Part shown: piece by piece, positions 45,736 to 57,864 of the stretch | How the letters are laid out: each line of letters begins with the position of its first letter | Numbering within the stretch: the stretch's first letter is position 1 | NCBI RefSeq assembly: GCF_019056395.1 | Contig: NZ_CP077639.1 | Coordinates: 2,358,001-2,422,000, forward strand | Direction: 5' to 3' | Source of the DNA: Terribacillus sp. DMT04 | Lineage (GTDB): Bacteria > Bacillota > Bacilli > Bacillales > Amphibacillaceae | Length of the DNA: 64,000 bases | Program-made: the position numbers and the translations under genes | The notes under the pieces: model-generated | The model's database searches: none | The model's input: the letters and a program-made list of their open reading frames with translations, nothing else | What the model was told of the DNA's origin: nothing

Positions 45736-46488
45736 ATGCTTACACCTGAGCGCCAGGAATTAATCCTGCAGATGTTGCAAGAACAGCGAAATGTAACGAT
45801 ACCGGAGTTTTCAGAAGCAACGAATGCTTCTGTTTCAACAATACGCCGGGACTTAATCGAGCTGGAAAAGAAACAGCTCCTGACTCGTGTCCACGGCGGC
45901 GCGACAATTACTTCCTCTCTCAGCTATGAAATGAGCTATACGGAGAAAGAAACGCGTAATAAAACCGGCAAACAAGCAATTGCTGACTTTGCTGCCAGCC
46001 TTGTTGGCGAGAACGATTGCATCTTTCTTGATGCTGGAACGACAGCGAATGCCATGATTCCTTACTTAACCGGCAAAAATGTAACCGTCGTCACAAATGG
46101 CCTCACGCATTTAGAGGCACTCTACGAAAAAGATATCACGGTGTATGTAACCGGTGGATTAGTAAAGGATAAGACGAGAACTCTGATCGGAAGAGGCGCT
46201 CTAGCAGCACTTTCGCAATACCGGTTTGATAAATGCTTTCTAGGTACAAATGGCGTACATCCAGACAATGGATACACAACTCCAGATCCGGAAGAAGCAT
46301 CCATTAAGCGCCAAGCTATGCTCCGCTCAAATGAAACATTTATACTGGCCGACCGCAGCAAGCTTGGCGAGACAACGTTTGCTCATATAGCAGATTTGTC
46401 CGAAGCCACGCTTATCGTTGACTCTATTAACACAAAGGTGCAGGCAGCATACGAGAAACTTACTTCATTAAAGGTTGTGGACTCATGA
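45736..46488 (+). CDS. fruR: DeoR-family fructose repressor
   Basis: A 250-residue DeoR regulator. The N-terminal helix-turn-helix is ISEF-like in form, here VTIPEFSEATNASVSTIRRDL, and the C-terminal sugar-phosphate domain has GENDCIFLDAGTTANAMIPYL and VVTNGL. It should release the fru operon when fructose-1-phosphate appears. ATG at 45736 follows AGGAGG by eight bases; the GTG at 45730 is rejected. It overlaps fruK by four bases. Confidence 0.92.
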   Translation: MLTPERQELILQMLQEQRNVTIPEFSEATNASVSTIRRDLIELEKKQLLTRVHGGATITSSLSYEMSYTEKETRNKTGKQAIADFAASLVGENDCIFLDAGTTANAMIPYLTGKNVTVVTNGLTHLEALYEKDITVYVTGGLVKDKTRTLIGRGALAALSQYRFDKCFLGTNGVHPDNGYTTPDPEEASIKRQAMLRSNETFILADRSKLGETTFAHIADLSEATLIVDSINTKVQAAYEKLTSLKVVDS

Positions 46489-47396
46489 ATTACACATGTA
46501 CGCTCAATCCATCCATCGACTACATTATGCATGTTGATACGTTTCGAGCAGGTGATTTAAACCGGGCTACGAATACAGCATATTTCGCAGGCGGTAAAGG
46601 CATTAATGTCTCTCGCTTGCTCAATCGATTGGATGTAGAAACAACAGCTTTAGGATATCTTGGCGGCTTTACCGGTACCTTTATTCGCGAAACACTGGAA
46701 AGTGCCGGTATCAACCATCAGTTTATTGAAATAAACGAACCAACCCGCGTCAATGTAAAACTCAAATCAGGAGAAGAATCGGAAATTAATGGACCAGGCC
46801 CTTCAATTACGACAGAACAGCTGGCTCTGCTGCTTGAACAGATCAGAAGTCTCGGAACAGACGATGCGCTTGTAGCCGCAGGAAATGCGCCAAGTTCTGT
46901 ACCAGCAGATATTTATGCAAGAATGGCTGACATTTGCGAAAAGAACGGCACACGTTTTATCGCCGATACGTCGAGTGCAGCACTGCAAGACTTGATTGGC
47001 AAGCGCATGTTTCTTGTTAAGCCGAATCACCACGAGTTAGGTGAACTGTTCAATACAACCATTTCTTCGATTGAAGATATTGTCAGCTATGCAAGAAAGC
47101 TTCATGAAACAGGCATCGAAAACGTCATCGTCTCCATGGGCGGTGAAGGAGCAATCTTCGTGAACCAGTATCATGCTTGGAAAGCAGAGACGCCACAAGG
47201 CACTGTAAAAAACTCTGTCGGTGCAGGCGATAGTATGGTAGCAGGATTTTTAGCAGCTTTTGAAAAGACAAATAATTACGAGCAAGCCTTCACATATGCA
47301 GTTGCTGCAGGAAGTGCTACAGCATTCAGTGATGATCTTGGCGAACGGCAAGATATAGAGAACTTAGTCAGCCAAGTCAAACTCACATCTATCTAA
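46485..47396 (+). CDS. fruK: 1-phosphofructokinase
   Basis: A 303-residue PfkB-family kinase that turns fructose-1-phosphate into fructose-1,6-bisphosphate. The opening YTCTLNPSIDYIMHVDTF, AGGKGINVSRLLNRL and the catalytic NSVGAGDSMVAGFLA are all in place. The product feeds the glycolytic genes at 54-60 kb and is also the effector of CggR. It overlaps fruR and precedes fruA by 15 bases. Confidence 0.95.
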   Translation: MNYTCTLNPSIDYIMHVDTFRAGDLNRATNTAYFAGGKGINVSRLLNRLDVETTALGYLGGFTGTFIRETLESAGINHQFIEINEPTRVNVKLKSGEESEINGPGPSITTEQLALLLEQIRSLGTDDALVAAGNAPSSVPADIYARMADICEKNGTRFIADTSSAALQDLIGKRMFLVKPNHHELGELFNTTISSIEDIVSYARKLHETGIENVIVSMGGEGAIFVNQYHAWKAETPQGTVKNSVGAGDSMVAGFLAAFEKTNNYEQAFTYAVAAGSATAFSDDLGERQDIENLVSQVKLTSI

Positions 47397-47411
47397 GAGG
47401 GGGTTTCAACC

Positions 47412-49322
47412 ATGCGCATTACCGAACTATTAACAAAAGACACCATTATTTTGCAGCTGCAGTCTCAAACAAAAGCAGATGTTATTGAAGAGCTTGTTTC
47501 TAAGCTTGACGATGCAGGCAAATTGAATGATAAAACAGGATTTAAAGAGGCGATTCTTGCTCGGGAAGCACAATCCACAACTGGTATCGGCGAAGGAATC
47601 GCCATCCCGCACGGTAAATCGGCAGCAGTTACAACACCTGCCATCGCATTTGGCCGGTCGAAAGAAGGATTGGATTACGAAGCACTCGATGGACAGCCGT
47701 CTTACCTATTCTTCATGATCGCAGCTTCTGAAGGAGCAAATCAGACGCACTTAGAGACATTATCCCGCCTGTCTTCCTTCTTAATGGACAGCACGTTCCG
47801 CTCTAATATTGAAAACGCGACAACAGAAGAAGAAATTATGACGATTATTGATGCCAAGGAGAAAGAAGAGCTTGGTGAAGAAGAAGAACAAGAAAACGAA
47901 GCAGTAGAATTGGCACAAGATGCGCCAGGCACACCAGGAAAAGTGCTCGCTATTACAGCTTGTCCTACTGGCATTGCCCACACATTTATGGCTGCTGATA
48001 AACTGAAACAAACAGCTGCCGAAATGAATGTTCCGATTAAAGTACAAACAAACGGAGCAGGCGGTATTAAAAACCGTTTAACAGATGCAGATATCAAAGA
48101 AGCATCTGCTATCATTGTCGCAGCTGATGTGAATGTTGATCTTAGTCCATTTGAGGGTAAACATGTTTTGCAGGTTCCTGTAGGCCGCGCCTTAAAAATA
48201 CCTCGGGAACTCATTGAAAAAGCAGTCGCACAAGATGCTCCAGTTCATCACAATAACGGACGCAGCTCAGAAGCTGCCGCAGAAGGCGGACAAAAGCAAG
48301 AACAGCGTTCCGGATTCTATAAGCACATTATGAATGGTGTTTCCAACATGCTGCCATTCGTTGTCGGCGGCGGTATCCTGATTGCACTTGGTATTTTATT
48401 CGGTGAATTGTTCCCTGGCAGCGCCTTCGCCGAAATGCTGAGTGAAATTGGTAGCAGCCAAGCGTTCTTCCTGATTGTTCCTGTCCTATCTGGTTTTATC
48501 GCAAGCAGTATTGCCGATAAACCTGGTTTCGCACCTGGTGCTATTGGTGGTTTGATTGCTGTTACGTACGGACATGGCGACGCAACAAGTTCTGGTTTCC
48601 TTGGCGGTTTAATTGCCGGTTTTCTAGCTGGTTATGTAACACTTGGCATTAAGAAAGCTCTTTCTGGTCTTCCAGCAGTGCTGGAAGGTTTGAAAACAAT
48701 TCTTTTCTTCCCTGTATTGAGTATCTTCTTTACAGGAATGATCATGCTGTTGATCAACCCGTCTCTAACGCAAGTATATGTTGGACTTTCTAATTTCTTA
48801 GAAAATCTTGGCGGTGCTAACTTAGTACTTGTAGGTATTGTGCTTGGTGCGATGATGGCGATTGATATGGGCGGACCAATTAACAAAGCTGCCTACACTT
48901 TCGGTATCGCGATGTTGGATGCCGGCAACCTGGAATTCATGGCAGCAGTTATGGCCGGTGGTATGGTTCCGCCAATCGGTTTGGCTATTGCAACTAGTAT
49001 CTTCCGCAACAAATTTACAAAGCAAGAACGTGAAACTGGTAAGACAGCTTATGTTCTTGGGGCTTTCTTCATCTCAGAGGGCGTTATCCCATTCGCTGCA
49101 GCAGATCCATTACGTGTTATTCCTGCAACTGCAATTGGCGCAGCTGTAGCTGGCGGACTGTCTGCATTCTTTGAAATCGGCTTGAACGCACCACATGGCG
49201 GTATCATCGCTGCGAGTTTGGTTGATGGAAACCCGCTGCTTTACTTCCTTTCCATCATAATCGGTGCGTTTGTTACGGCGATTATTGTAGGACTGTTGAA
49301 AAAAGACCTAAGAAAAGTATAA
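47412..49322 (+). CDS. fruA: PTS fructose transporter subunit IIABC
   Basis: A 636-residue fused PTS permease. The IIA domain (residues ~1-150) has the phosphorylated His in GIAIPHGKS; the IIB domain (~175-275) has the active Cys in AITACPTGIAHTFMA; the IIC membrane domain (~295-635) has eight or so helices. It imports and phosphorylates fructose at C1. An acidic linker joins A to B. ATG follows GAGGGGG. Confidence 0.95.
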   Translation: MRITELLTKDTIILQLQSQTKADVIEELVSKLDDAGKLNDKTGFKEAILAREAQSTTGIGEGIAIPHGKSAAVTTPAIAFGRSKEGLDYEALDGQPSYLFFMIAASEGANQTHLETLSRLSSFLMDSTFRSNIENATTEEEIMTIIDAKEKEELGEEEEQENEAVELAQDAPGTPGKVLAITACPTGIAHTFMAADKLKQTAAEMNVPIKVQTNGAGGIKNRLTDADIKEASAIIVAADVNVDLSPFEGKHVLQVPVGRALKIPRELIEKAVAQDAPVHHNNGRSSEAAAEGGQKQEQRSGFYKHIMNGVSNMLPFVVGGGILIALGILFGELFPGSAFAEMLSEIGSSQAFFLIVPVLSGFIASSIADKPGFAPGAIGGLIAVTYGHGDATSSGFLGGLIAGFLAGYVTLGIKKALSGLPAVLEGLKTILFFPVLSIFFTGMIMLLINPSLTQVYVGLSNFLENLGGANLVLVGIVLGAMMAIDMGGPINKAAYTFGIAMLDAGNLEFMAAVMAGGMVPPIGLAIATSIFRNKFTKQERETGKTAYVLGAFFISEGVIPFAAADPLRVIPATAIGAAVAGGLSAFFEIGLNAPHGGIIAASLVDGNPLLYFLSIIIGAFVTAIIVGLLKKDLRKV

Positions 49323-49329
49323 AATAAGA

Positions 49330-49372
49330 TAGAATGAAAGCATTCACAAAACTTAGAATGAAAGCATTCACA
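49330..49372 (+). repeat. Tandem 19-base repeat between fruA and ptsH
   Basis: TAGAATGAAAGCATTCACA occurs at 49330-49348 and again, identical, at 49354-49372. Each copy contains the dyad GAATG-AAAG-CATTC. The pair occupies most of the fruA-ptsH gap. It resembles but does not match a cre site. It may be a protein-binding pair or a small hairpin pair controlling how much fru transcript runs on into ptsHI. Confidence 0.75.
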
Positions 49373-49399
49373 TAACACACTACTTTGGAGGTAATTAAC

Positions 49400-49666
49400 A
49401 TGGCAGAAAAAACAATGACTATTACAGATGAGACTGGCGTACACGCTCGTCCAGCAACAATCTTGGTAAATAAAGCAGGCGGCTTCAAATCTGATATCCA
49501 GCTTGCATACAATGGTAAAAGCGTTAACCTTAAATCGATTATGGGTGTTATGAGCCTTGGAATTCCACAAGGTGCTGAAATCACAATCACTGCTGAAGGT
49601 GACGATGCTGATGAAGCAGTAAACACAATTGCGGAAACAATTAAAAGCGAAGGCTTAGGAGAATAA
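49400..49666 (+). CDS. ptsH: Phosphocarrier protein HPr
   Basis: An 88-residue HPr. His-15 for PEP-dependent phosphorylation is in GVHARPATI, and Ser-46 for HPr kinase lies in [16 protein letters not shown], so both PTS transport and CcpA-linked repression can be served. ATG at 49400 follows TTTGGAGG by seven bases; a longer frame from 49385 has no support. It leads ptsHI right behind the fructose operon, an uncommon placement compared with B. subtilis. Confidence 0.97.
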   Translation: MAEKTMTITDETGVHARPATILVNKAGGFKSDIQLAYNGKSVNLKSIMGVMSLGIPQGAEITITAEGDDADEAVNTIAETIKSEGLGE

Positions 49667-49671
49667 TTCCA

Positions 49672-51387
49672 ATGAGCATGATAAACGGAATCGCAGCTTC
49701 AAATGGTATTGCAATCGCAAAAGCGTACCATTTGGCTGTACCAGACCTCTCCTTCGAGAAAACGACAGTTGCGAATGTTGAAGAAGAGATCAGCCGTTTG
49801 GATGCTGCCTTAAACATCAGCAAGCAAGAGCTAGAGAAAATCCGTGAGAATGCTCGCGTGTCACTCGGCGATGAGCATGCCGAGATTTTCTCGGCTCATT
49901 TGCTTGTTTTGGCAGATCCAGAACTGGTTAATCCGATTAAAGATAACATTCGTAATAATAAACTAAACGCAGAAGCTGCTCTTGACGAGACAGCGACAAT
50001 GTTCATCGACATGTTCCGCAGCATGGATAATGAATATATGAAAGAACGCGCAGCTGACATTCAAGATGTTACGAAGCGCGTAATGGCACATCTACTTCAG
50101 GTGTCCTTCCCTGATCCAGCACTTATAGATGAAGAAGTTATTATTATTGCAGAGGACCTTACCCCTTCTGATACAGCACAGTTAAACAAGCAATTTGTGA
50201 AAGGGTTTACAACCGATATTGGCGGCCGTACTTCTCACTCCGCTATTATGGCTCGGTCTCTTGAGATTCCAGCTGTAGTCGGTACCAAATCAATCACAAG
50301 CTCTGCTGCGAAAGATAGTATGATTATCGTTGACGGTATAGAAGGTACTGTTATCATTGATCCTACTGAAGACGAGCTTGCTTCATACAAAGCAAAACAA
50401 GAGGCATTCGAACAGCAAAAGCAAGAATGGGCGAAGCTGAAAGATGAGCCCACTATCACAACGGACAACGTCCACGTGGAGCTTGTAGCAAATATCGGTA
50501 CACCAGAAGACGTTACTGGCGTCTTGAACAATGGCGGCGAAGGTGTTGGCCTTTACCGTACCGAATTCCTTTATATGGGCAAGAGCGAGCTTCCTAGCGA
50601 AGACGAGCAGTTCGAGTCTTATAAAGCAGTTCTTGAACAAATGGGCGACAAACCTGTTGTCGTTCGTACATTGGATATCGGCGGCGACAAAGAGCTAAGC
50701 TACTTGCAGCTTCCGAAAGAACTGAACCCGTTCCTAGGCTTCCGCGCAATCCGCCTATGCCTGGAGCGTGATGATATCTTCCGCGTGCAGCTTCGTGCTC
50801 TCTTGCGTGCAAGCGTATACGGTAATCTGAAAATTATGTTCCCGATGATTGCTACTTTGGAGGAATTCCGCCAAGCAAAAGCAATTCTCCTTGAGGAAAA
50901 AGACAAGCTTACAGCTGATGGTGTATCTGTTTCCGAATCAATTGAGATCGGCATCATGGTTGAGATCCCTTCTACTGCAGTTGCTGCAAAACAATTCGCA
51001 AAAGAAGTTGATTTCTTCAGCGTTGGTACAAACGATTTAATTCAATACACAATGGCAGCAGACCGCATGAACGAGCGCGTAAGCTACCTTTATCAGCCGT
51101 ACCACCCAGCAATCCTTAACCTTGTGCACAACGTTATTGAAGCGGCACATGCAGAAGGCAAATGGGCAGGCATGTGCGGCGAAATGGCTGGTGATGAAAT
51201 TGCGATTCCGCTTCTTCTCGGCCTAGGCCTTGACGAATTCAGTATGAGCGCAACAAGCATTCTTCCAGCAAGAACACAAATCACAAAGCTATCTAAAGCA
51301 GACATGCAGGAGCTAAGCCAAGAAGCATTGACGCTTAGCACAGCTGATGATGTAGAACAGCTTGTCCGTCAAAGAACAGGACAGTAA
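49672..51387 (+). CDS. ptsI: PTS enzyme I
   Basis: A 571-residue enzyme I that moves phosphate from PEP to HPr. The active His is in [17 protein letters not shown] (residue ~189); the PEP-binding barrel shows [25 protein letters not shown] and the catalytic Cys in GMCGEMAGD. It is five bases behind ptsH and ends the operon with a strong terminator. Confidence 0.97.
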   Translation: MSMINGIAASNGIAIAKAYHLAVPDLSFEKTTVANVEEEISRLDAALNISKQELEKIRENARVSLGDEHAEIFSAHLLVLADPELVNPIKDNIRNNKLNAEAALDETATMFIDMFRSMDNEYMKERAADIQDVTKRVMAHLLQVSFPDPALIDEEVIIIAEDLTPSDTAQLNKQFVKGFTTDIGGRTSHSAIMARSLEIPAVVGTKSITSSAAKDSMIIVDGIEGTVIIDPTEDELASYKAKQEAFEQQKQEWAKLKDEPTITTDNVHVELVANIGTPEDVTGVLNNGGEGVGLYRTEFLYMGKSELPSEDEQFESYKAVLEQMGDKPVVVRTLDIGGDKELSYLQLPKELNPFLGFRAIRLCLERDDIFRVQLRALLRASVYGNLKIMFPMIATLEEFRQAKAILLEEKDKLTADGVSVSESIEIGIMVEIPSTAVAAKQFAKEVDFFSVGTNDLIQYTMAADRMNERVSYLYQPYHPAILNLVHNVIEAAHAEGKWAGMCGEMAGDEIAIPLLLGLGLDEFSMSATSILPARTQITKLSKADMQELSQEALTLSTADDVEQLVRQRTGQ

Positions 51388-51389
51388 AA

Positions 51390-51423
51390 AAAACAGCTCT
51401 CCAGCATAGGAGAGCTGTTTTTT
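51390..51423 (+). terminator. Terminator after ptsI
   Basis: AAAACAGCTCTCC and GGAGAGCTGTTTT form a 13-base-pair stem with a six-base loop and following T residues. Confidence 0.95.
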
Positions 51424-51504
51424 CATCTTATTTAATTTCCTTATCCAGAATTGACGAATTTTGTTACTTTACAAGTGTCATTTAATATAGGAAGGGGTTT
51501 ACTA

Positions 51505-52407
51505 GTGAAAACTTTAAGCTACATAGCGAATGTGATTTTCATCGTTTGTATTCTGGCCGGCTGTTCCAGCAGCTCTAAATTTGATGATGAAACGATTCCA
51601 GCTAATCAAGCTCCAGCCGTAAATACGGACGCATTTAGCCACTTGGAAGAAACCTATGATGCACGCCTTGATGTTTTTGCAATTGATACGGGCTCTGGGA
51701 AAACAATAGCTTACCGAGAAAATGAACGGTTTGGTTTTGCTTCTACTCATAAAGCTTTATCAGTAGGAGTTTTATTGCTGCAAAATTCTGTTGAAGATCT
51801 TAATAAAGAAATCTCCATTACACACGATGACCTTGTCAACTACAATCCGATTACTGAAAAAAACGTAAATACGCAAATGACACTAAAAGAGTTAAGTGAA
51901 GCATCTATTAGTTATAGCGATAATGCAGCTGCAAATTTAATATTTGCTGAAATAGGCGGTCCCGAAGGATTTGAACAAGAATTACGAGATGTCGGCGACC
52001 AAGTAACAAACTCTACGAGGATAGAGCCAGAATTAAATAATGTAGACCCTAATCAGATTCAAGATACCAGCACACCAAAAGCTATGACAGAAAGCCTGCG
52101 AGCTTTTACGTTAGAAGATCACCTATCGTCTGAAAAACAACAACTTCTAATTCAGTGGTTAAAAGGCAATACAACTGGTGACACACTGATTCGAGCTGGC
52201 GTACCCGCAGATTGGGAAGTCGGTGACAAATCCGGTGCTGGATCCTATGGTATTAGAAACAATATTGCCATTTTATGGCCACCTGACAGAGAACCAATTG
52301 TATTATCTATTATGTCCAGTCGCGATACAGCAGACGCAAAATACGATGATAGTTTGATTTCCACAGCTACTGAAGAAGTTATCACACTCCTTTCTGAAAA
52401 TGATTAA
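51505..52407 (+). CDS. Class A beta-lactamase-like lipoprotein
   Basis: A 300-residue serine hydrolase exported as a lipoprotein (lipobox ILAGCS, Cys ~19). All class A beta-lactamase motifs are present: STHK (Ser-x-x-Lys, 70 region), SDN, the omega-loop Glu in RIEPELNNVD, and KSG (GDKSGAGSYG). So it is probably an active beta-lactamase of the Bacillus membrane-anchored type, although the natural substrate spectrum cannot be told. Start is GTG at 51505, seven bases after AAGGGG; the upstream ATG frame to 51451 precedes this site. Confidence 0.88.
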   Translation: MKTLSYIANVIFIVCILAGCSSSSKFDDETIPANQAPAVNTDAFSHLEETYDARLDVFAIDTGSGKTIAYRENERFGFASTHKALSVGVLLLQNSVEDLNKEISITHDDLVNYNPITEKNVNTQMTLKELSEASISYSDNAAANLIFAEIGGPEGFEQELRDVGDQVTNSTRIEPELNNVDPNQIQDTSTPKAMTESLRAFTLEDHLSSEKQQLLIQWLKGNTTGDTLIRAGVPADWEVGDKSGAGSYGIRNNIAILWPPDREPIVLSIMSSRDTADAKYDDSLISTATEEVITLLSEND

Positions 52408-52811
52408 TTCGTTTTGTTCTTCAACTCTAATTCTTAAGACGCCTGAATATCTCGGTTGAGCTATATTTAAAAATCCAAACAGTACTGCATAGAATAGCAG
52501 TATCGTTTGGATTTTTCACATCAAAACGTAGTTCTAGAGCACTGACAGATTTGTGTTATAGGAAAGCTATACTAGCGCAACAAGTAATCGGAAACCTCTC
52601 GAAAATCATTACTTATTCTTCGTGCGATATTTACCTGACCAAACATTTACTTCATACATCATTTACCAATCCATCCGAATATGGCAAAATAGAACTATTG
52701 CTGGAAGATATAGTATGCAAAACTTGTTTCCTCTTACGGCTAATCCGCTGCAAACAACATCTTTGTTATCGCATTATGTATCATAATAATTATAGAGAAG
52801 GGCGTGTAACA
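52408..52811. other. Non-coding stretch after the beta-lactamase
   Basis: A 404-base gap with a lone repeat-type hairpin (52469-52516). An in-frame open stretch upstream of the next gene has no ribosome binding site and unlikely composition. A weak -10 (TATAATTA region, about 52785) may serve the next genes. No other feature is recognised. Confidence 0.4.
52469..52516. terminator. Solo end-hairpin of the dispersed repeat
   Basis: AAAAATCCAAACAGTACTGC pairs with GCAGTATCGTTTGGATTTTT through 20 positions with two imperfect ones. This is the terminal hairpin of the dispersed repeat without its body. It lies 62 bases after the beta-lactamase stop and can act as its terminator. Confidence 0.7.
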
Positions 52812-53006
52812 ATGAGTACTATACCTGTAATTATAATCGTTTTTGGTTCGGTATTGGCTTGTGTAACAGTTGCGAAAAAGCTGGAATTCTCTAAATACAA
52901 GTCTCAACCTTTCAAGCTGTATCTTGCCCGTGGTAGTATAGCGGCACTGTCATCAGCTCTCTTCGCAATGACATTGTATTATGTTTTAAGCCTTTTCATC
53001 CTTTGA
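52812..53006 (+). CDS. Small two-helix membrane protein
   Basis: A 64-residue protein with two predicted membrane helices (residues ~3-20 and ~45-64) joined by a basic loop (KKLEFSKYKSQPFK). ATG at 52812 is preceded by GAAGGG at a nine-base distance. No family is recognised. It forms a pair with the next small membrane protein, 31 bases downstream. Confidence 0.65.
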   Translation: MSTIPVIIIVFGSVLACVTVAKKLEFSKYKSQPFKLYLARGSIAALSSALFAMTLYYVLSLFIL

Positions 53007-53037
53007 TTAAGAAAAGGTCTAACGAAAGGAGAACATA

Positions 53038-53295
53038 ATGGAACAATTTTGGCTTATGGCCTTTATTCTTACACTAATTATTATTGGCATTTCCCTGTTA
53101 TTTAAAAACAAGACTGCAATCATGTTTTTGGTACCATGCATCTTTATGTTGTTAGGCGTTGTTATTCTGATCGTAAGCTTTATCGTCGGTCGATGGACAG
53201 GTATGAGCTTAGCTATCATAAGCATTGCTGTCTTTATCGCTTCTGCATTATCGTTAATCGTACTAGGAGTTATAGGTAAGATACGAAACCAGTGA
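53038..53295 (+). CDS. YesK-like small membrane protein
   Basis: An 85-residue protein with three hydrophobic segments (residues ~5-22, ~28-50, ~55-80). Its pattern, including a central IVSFIVGRWTGMSLAIISI, resembles the YesK family of unknown function. ATG at 53038 follows AAAGGAG. It and the preceding gene appear to be one transcription unit closed by a terminator. Confidence 0.75.
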   Translation: MEQFWLMAFILTLIIIGISLLFKNKTAIMFLVPCIFMLLGVVILIVSFIVGRWTGMSLAIISIAVFIASALSLIVLGVIGKIRNQ

Positions 53296-53307
53296 TTATA
53301 AAACAAA

Positions 53308-53347
53308 AGGGTAATTCTCAAGATCTGCGCCTTGGAGAATTACCCTC
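53308..53347. terminator. Terminator between convergent genes
   Basis: AGGGTAATTCTC and GAGAATTACCCT pair (12 base pairs) around a 16-base loop, followed by CTTTATT. Confidence 0.88.
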
Positions 53348-53369
53348 TTTATTAATCAAATTATTTTGC

Positions 53370-54083
53370 TTACGGATTCGTAGACCAAAGACCTGCAGAT
53401 TTAATGAATGTACGGCTGTTTAATTTCAGCTGTGCTACGATAAATTCTGCGATATCTTCTGGCTGCATGACTTTTTCCGGATTGCCGTCTGTCAGCTTGT
53501 TTTCAACTGCCATATCAGTTGCTACAGTGCTTGGAGTAAGCGCCGTAACACGGATGTTATGCTTGCGAACTTCCATAGCCAATGATTCTGTCAAGCCAAG
53601 TACGCCAAACTTCGATGCACTATAAGCGCTTGTAGCAGGCGCTCCTTTTTGTCCTGCTGTAGAAGAGATATTAATAATGTCGCCTGATTTTTGCTCGATC
53701 AAGTCTGGCAGCACAACGCGTGTAGCATTATAAACTCCCATCAAGTTAACATCAATCATTTGTTTCCACTCAGCAGGATCTAAATCCATAAAGCCGCCGA
53801 ACTTAGCGATACCAGCATTATTGATTAAAATATCAACGCCGCCAAGTTCTTCTTTCACCTTTGTAATTGCCGCTGTCACGTCTTCCAGACTAGAAACGTC
53901 TGCTGCAGCGTATGCTGTCTTCACTTCTTGAAGAGAATCTGCTACTGTTTTTACGTTTTCTTCTGTACGGCCGATCAAGCCTACATGTGCACCTTCAGCA
54001 GCTAAAGCAGTTGCAACCGCGCGCCCGATACCGCGGCCTCCGCCTGTTATGATTACTTTTTTACCTTCTAGCGATTGTGCCAT
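53370..54083 (-). CDS. Short-chain dehydrogenase, 3-ketoacyl-ACP reductase-like
   Basis: A 237-residue NAD(P)H-dependent SDR. It has [11 protein letters not shown] (cofactor loop), [10 protein letters not shown], the catalytic Ser in INISSTAG and YSASK (Tyr and Lys). Similarity to FabG is general; the closest B. subtilis counterpart is probably YoxD. The substrate is unknown. A stand-alone gene, 159 bases before eno's end, with a terminator between. Confidence 0.9.
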   Translation of the reverse strand: MAQSLEGKKVIITGGGRGIGRAVATALAAEGAHVGLIGRTEENVKTVADSLQEVKTAYAAADVSSLEDVTAAITKVKEELGGVDILINNAGIAKFGGFMDLDPAEWKQMIDVNLMGVYNATRVVLPDLIEQKSGDIINISSTAGQKGAPATSAYSASKFGVLGLTESLAMEVRKHNIRVTALTPSTVATDMAVENKLTDGNPEKVMQPEDIAEFIVAQLKLNSRTFIKSAGLWSTNP

Positions 54084-54199
54084 TTATGTATTCCTCCCTT
54101 TAATGAAACCTGATTTATAGTAACAGCTTGACTTAAACTCAACAAGCTATTTGCTCACTAGTATCACCAAGTATACAAAAATCACTAGTTTTATTAGCA

Positions 54200-54237
54200 A
54201 AAAAGGATGAGCGATTTTACTCGCTCACCCTTTTTCT
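54200..54237 (-). terminator. Terminator of the glycolytic operon
   Basis: On the minus strand AAAGGGTGAGCGA pairs with TCGCTCATCCTTT around GTAAAA, then TTT. It lies six bases past the eno stop. Confidence 0.92.
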
Positions 54238-54242
54238 AATAT

Positions 54243-57081
<2,839 letters not shown>

Positions 57082-57085
<4 letters not shown>

Positions 57086-57840
57086 TTTGCACCAGCCTCC
57101 ACAAGCGCTAGGAAGGATTCCGCTTCCAGGCTTGCACCGCCGACTAGAGCGCCGTCGATATCAGATTCAGAAAGTAATTCATCTACATTTGCTGGCTTTA
57201 CGCTTCCCCCGTATTGGATGCGTACAGCATCAGCTGCTTCTGCAGATACTTTCTCTTTTACAACATTGCGGATAAACGCACAAACTTCATTTGCTTGCTG
57301 CGCTGTTGCTGTTTTGCCTGTACCAATTGCCCATACTGGCTCATAAGCAAGAATAAGTTTGCTTACTTGTTCAGCAGAAAGACCTTCTAAGGCTTTCTCT
57401 ACTTGACCGCCAACAACTTCATTTGTTTTATCAGCTTCGCGCTCTTCAAGCGTTTCACCGATGCAGACGATTGGTGTAATACCATACTGGAAAGCTGCGT
57501 GCGTTTTTTTGTTTACAGTTTCATCTGTCTCATTGTAATATTCACGACGCTCAGAGTGACCGATTACAGCATACGTAACGCCAATGCTTTTTAGAGCTGC
57601 TGGGCTGATTTCACCTGTAAAAGCTCCGTTTTCTTCATAATGCATTGTTTGAGCTGCGATTTTTAAATCTGTTCCTTCCGTACGTTTCACTAGCTCAGTC
57701 AAGTACAAAGCTGGTGCACAAACAATCGATTCCGCTTTGTCGCTGGAAGGAACCTTCGTTTTCGTTGCTTCGATGAATTCCTCTGCTTCAGAAAGTGTTT
57801 TATTCATTTTCCAATTTCCTGCGATGACGTTTTTACGCAT
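57082..57840 (-). CDS. tpiA: Triosephosphate isomerase
   Basis: A 252-residue TIM barrel. The opening [11 protein letters not shown] (catalytic Lys), [11 protein letters not shown] (His ~95) and [15 protein letters not shown] (Glu ~167 and loop 6) are all canonical. It couples translationally to gpmI (overlap ATGA) and follows pgk by 24 bases. Confidence 0.98.
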
Positions 57841-57864
57841 TTGTTTCCCATCCCTTCGTCTGAT

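Noticed and set aside
49330-49372. cre sites for CcpA
   Set aside because: The repeats contain TGAAAGCATTCA, two bases shorter than the cre dyad and lacking the central CG.
52551-52811. N-terminal extension of the 64-residue membrane protein
   Set aside because: The upstream part has unlikely composition and lacks a ribosome binding site, while the ATG at 52812 has one.
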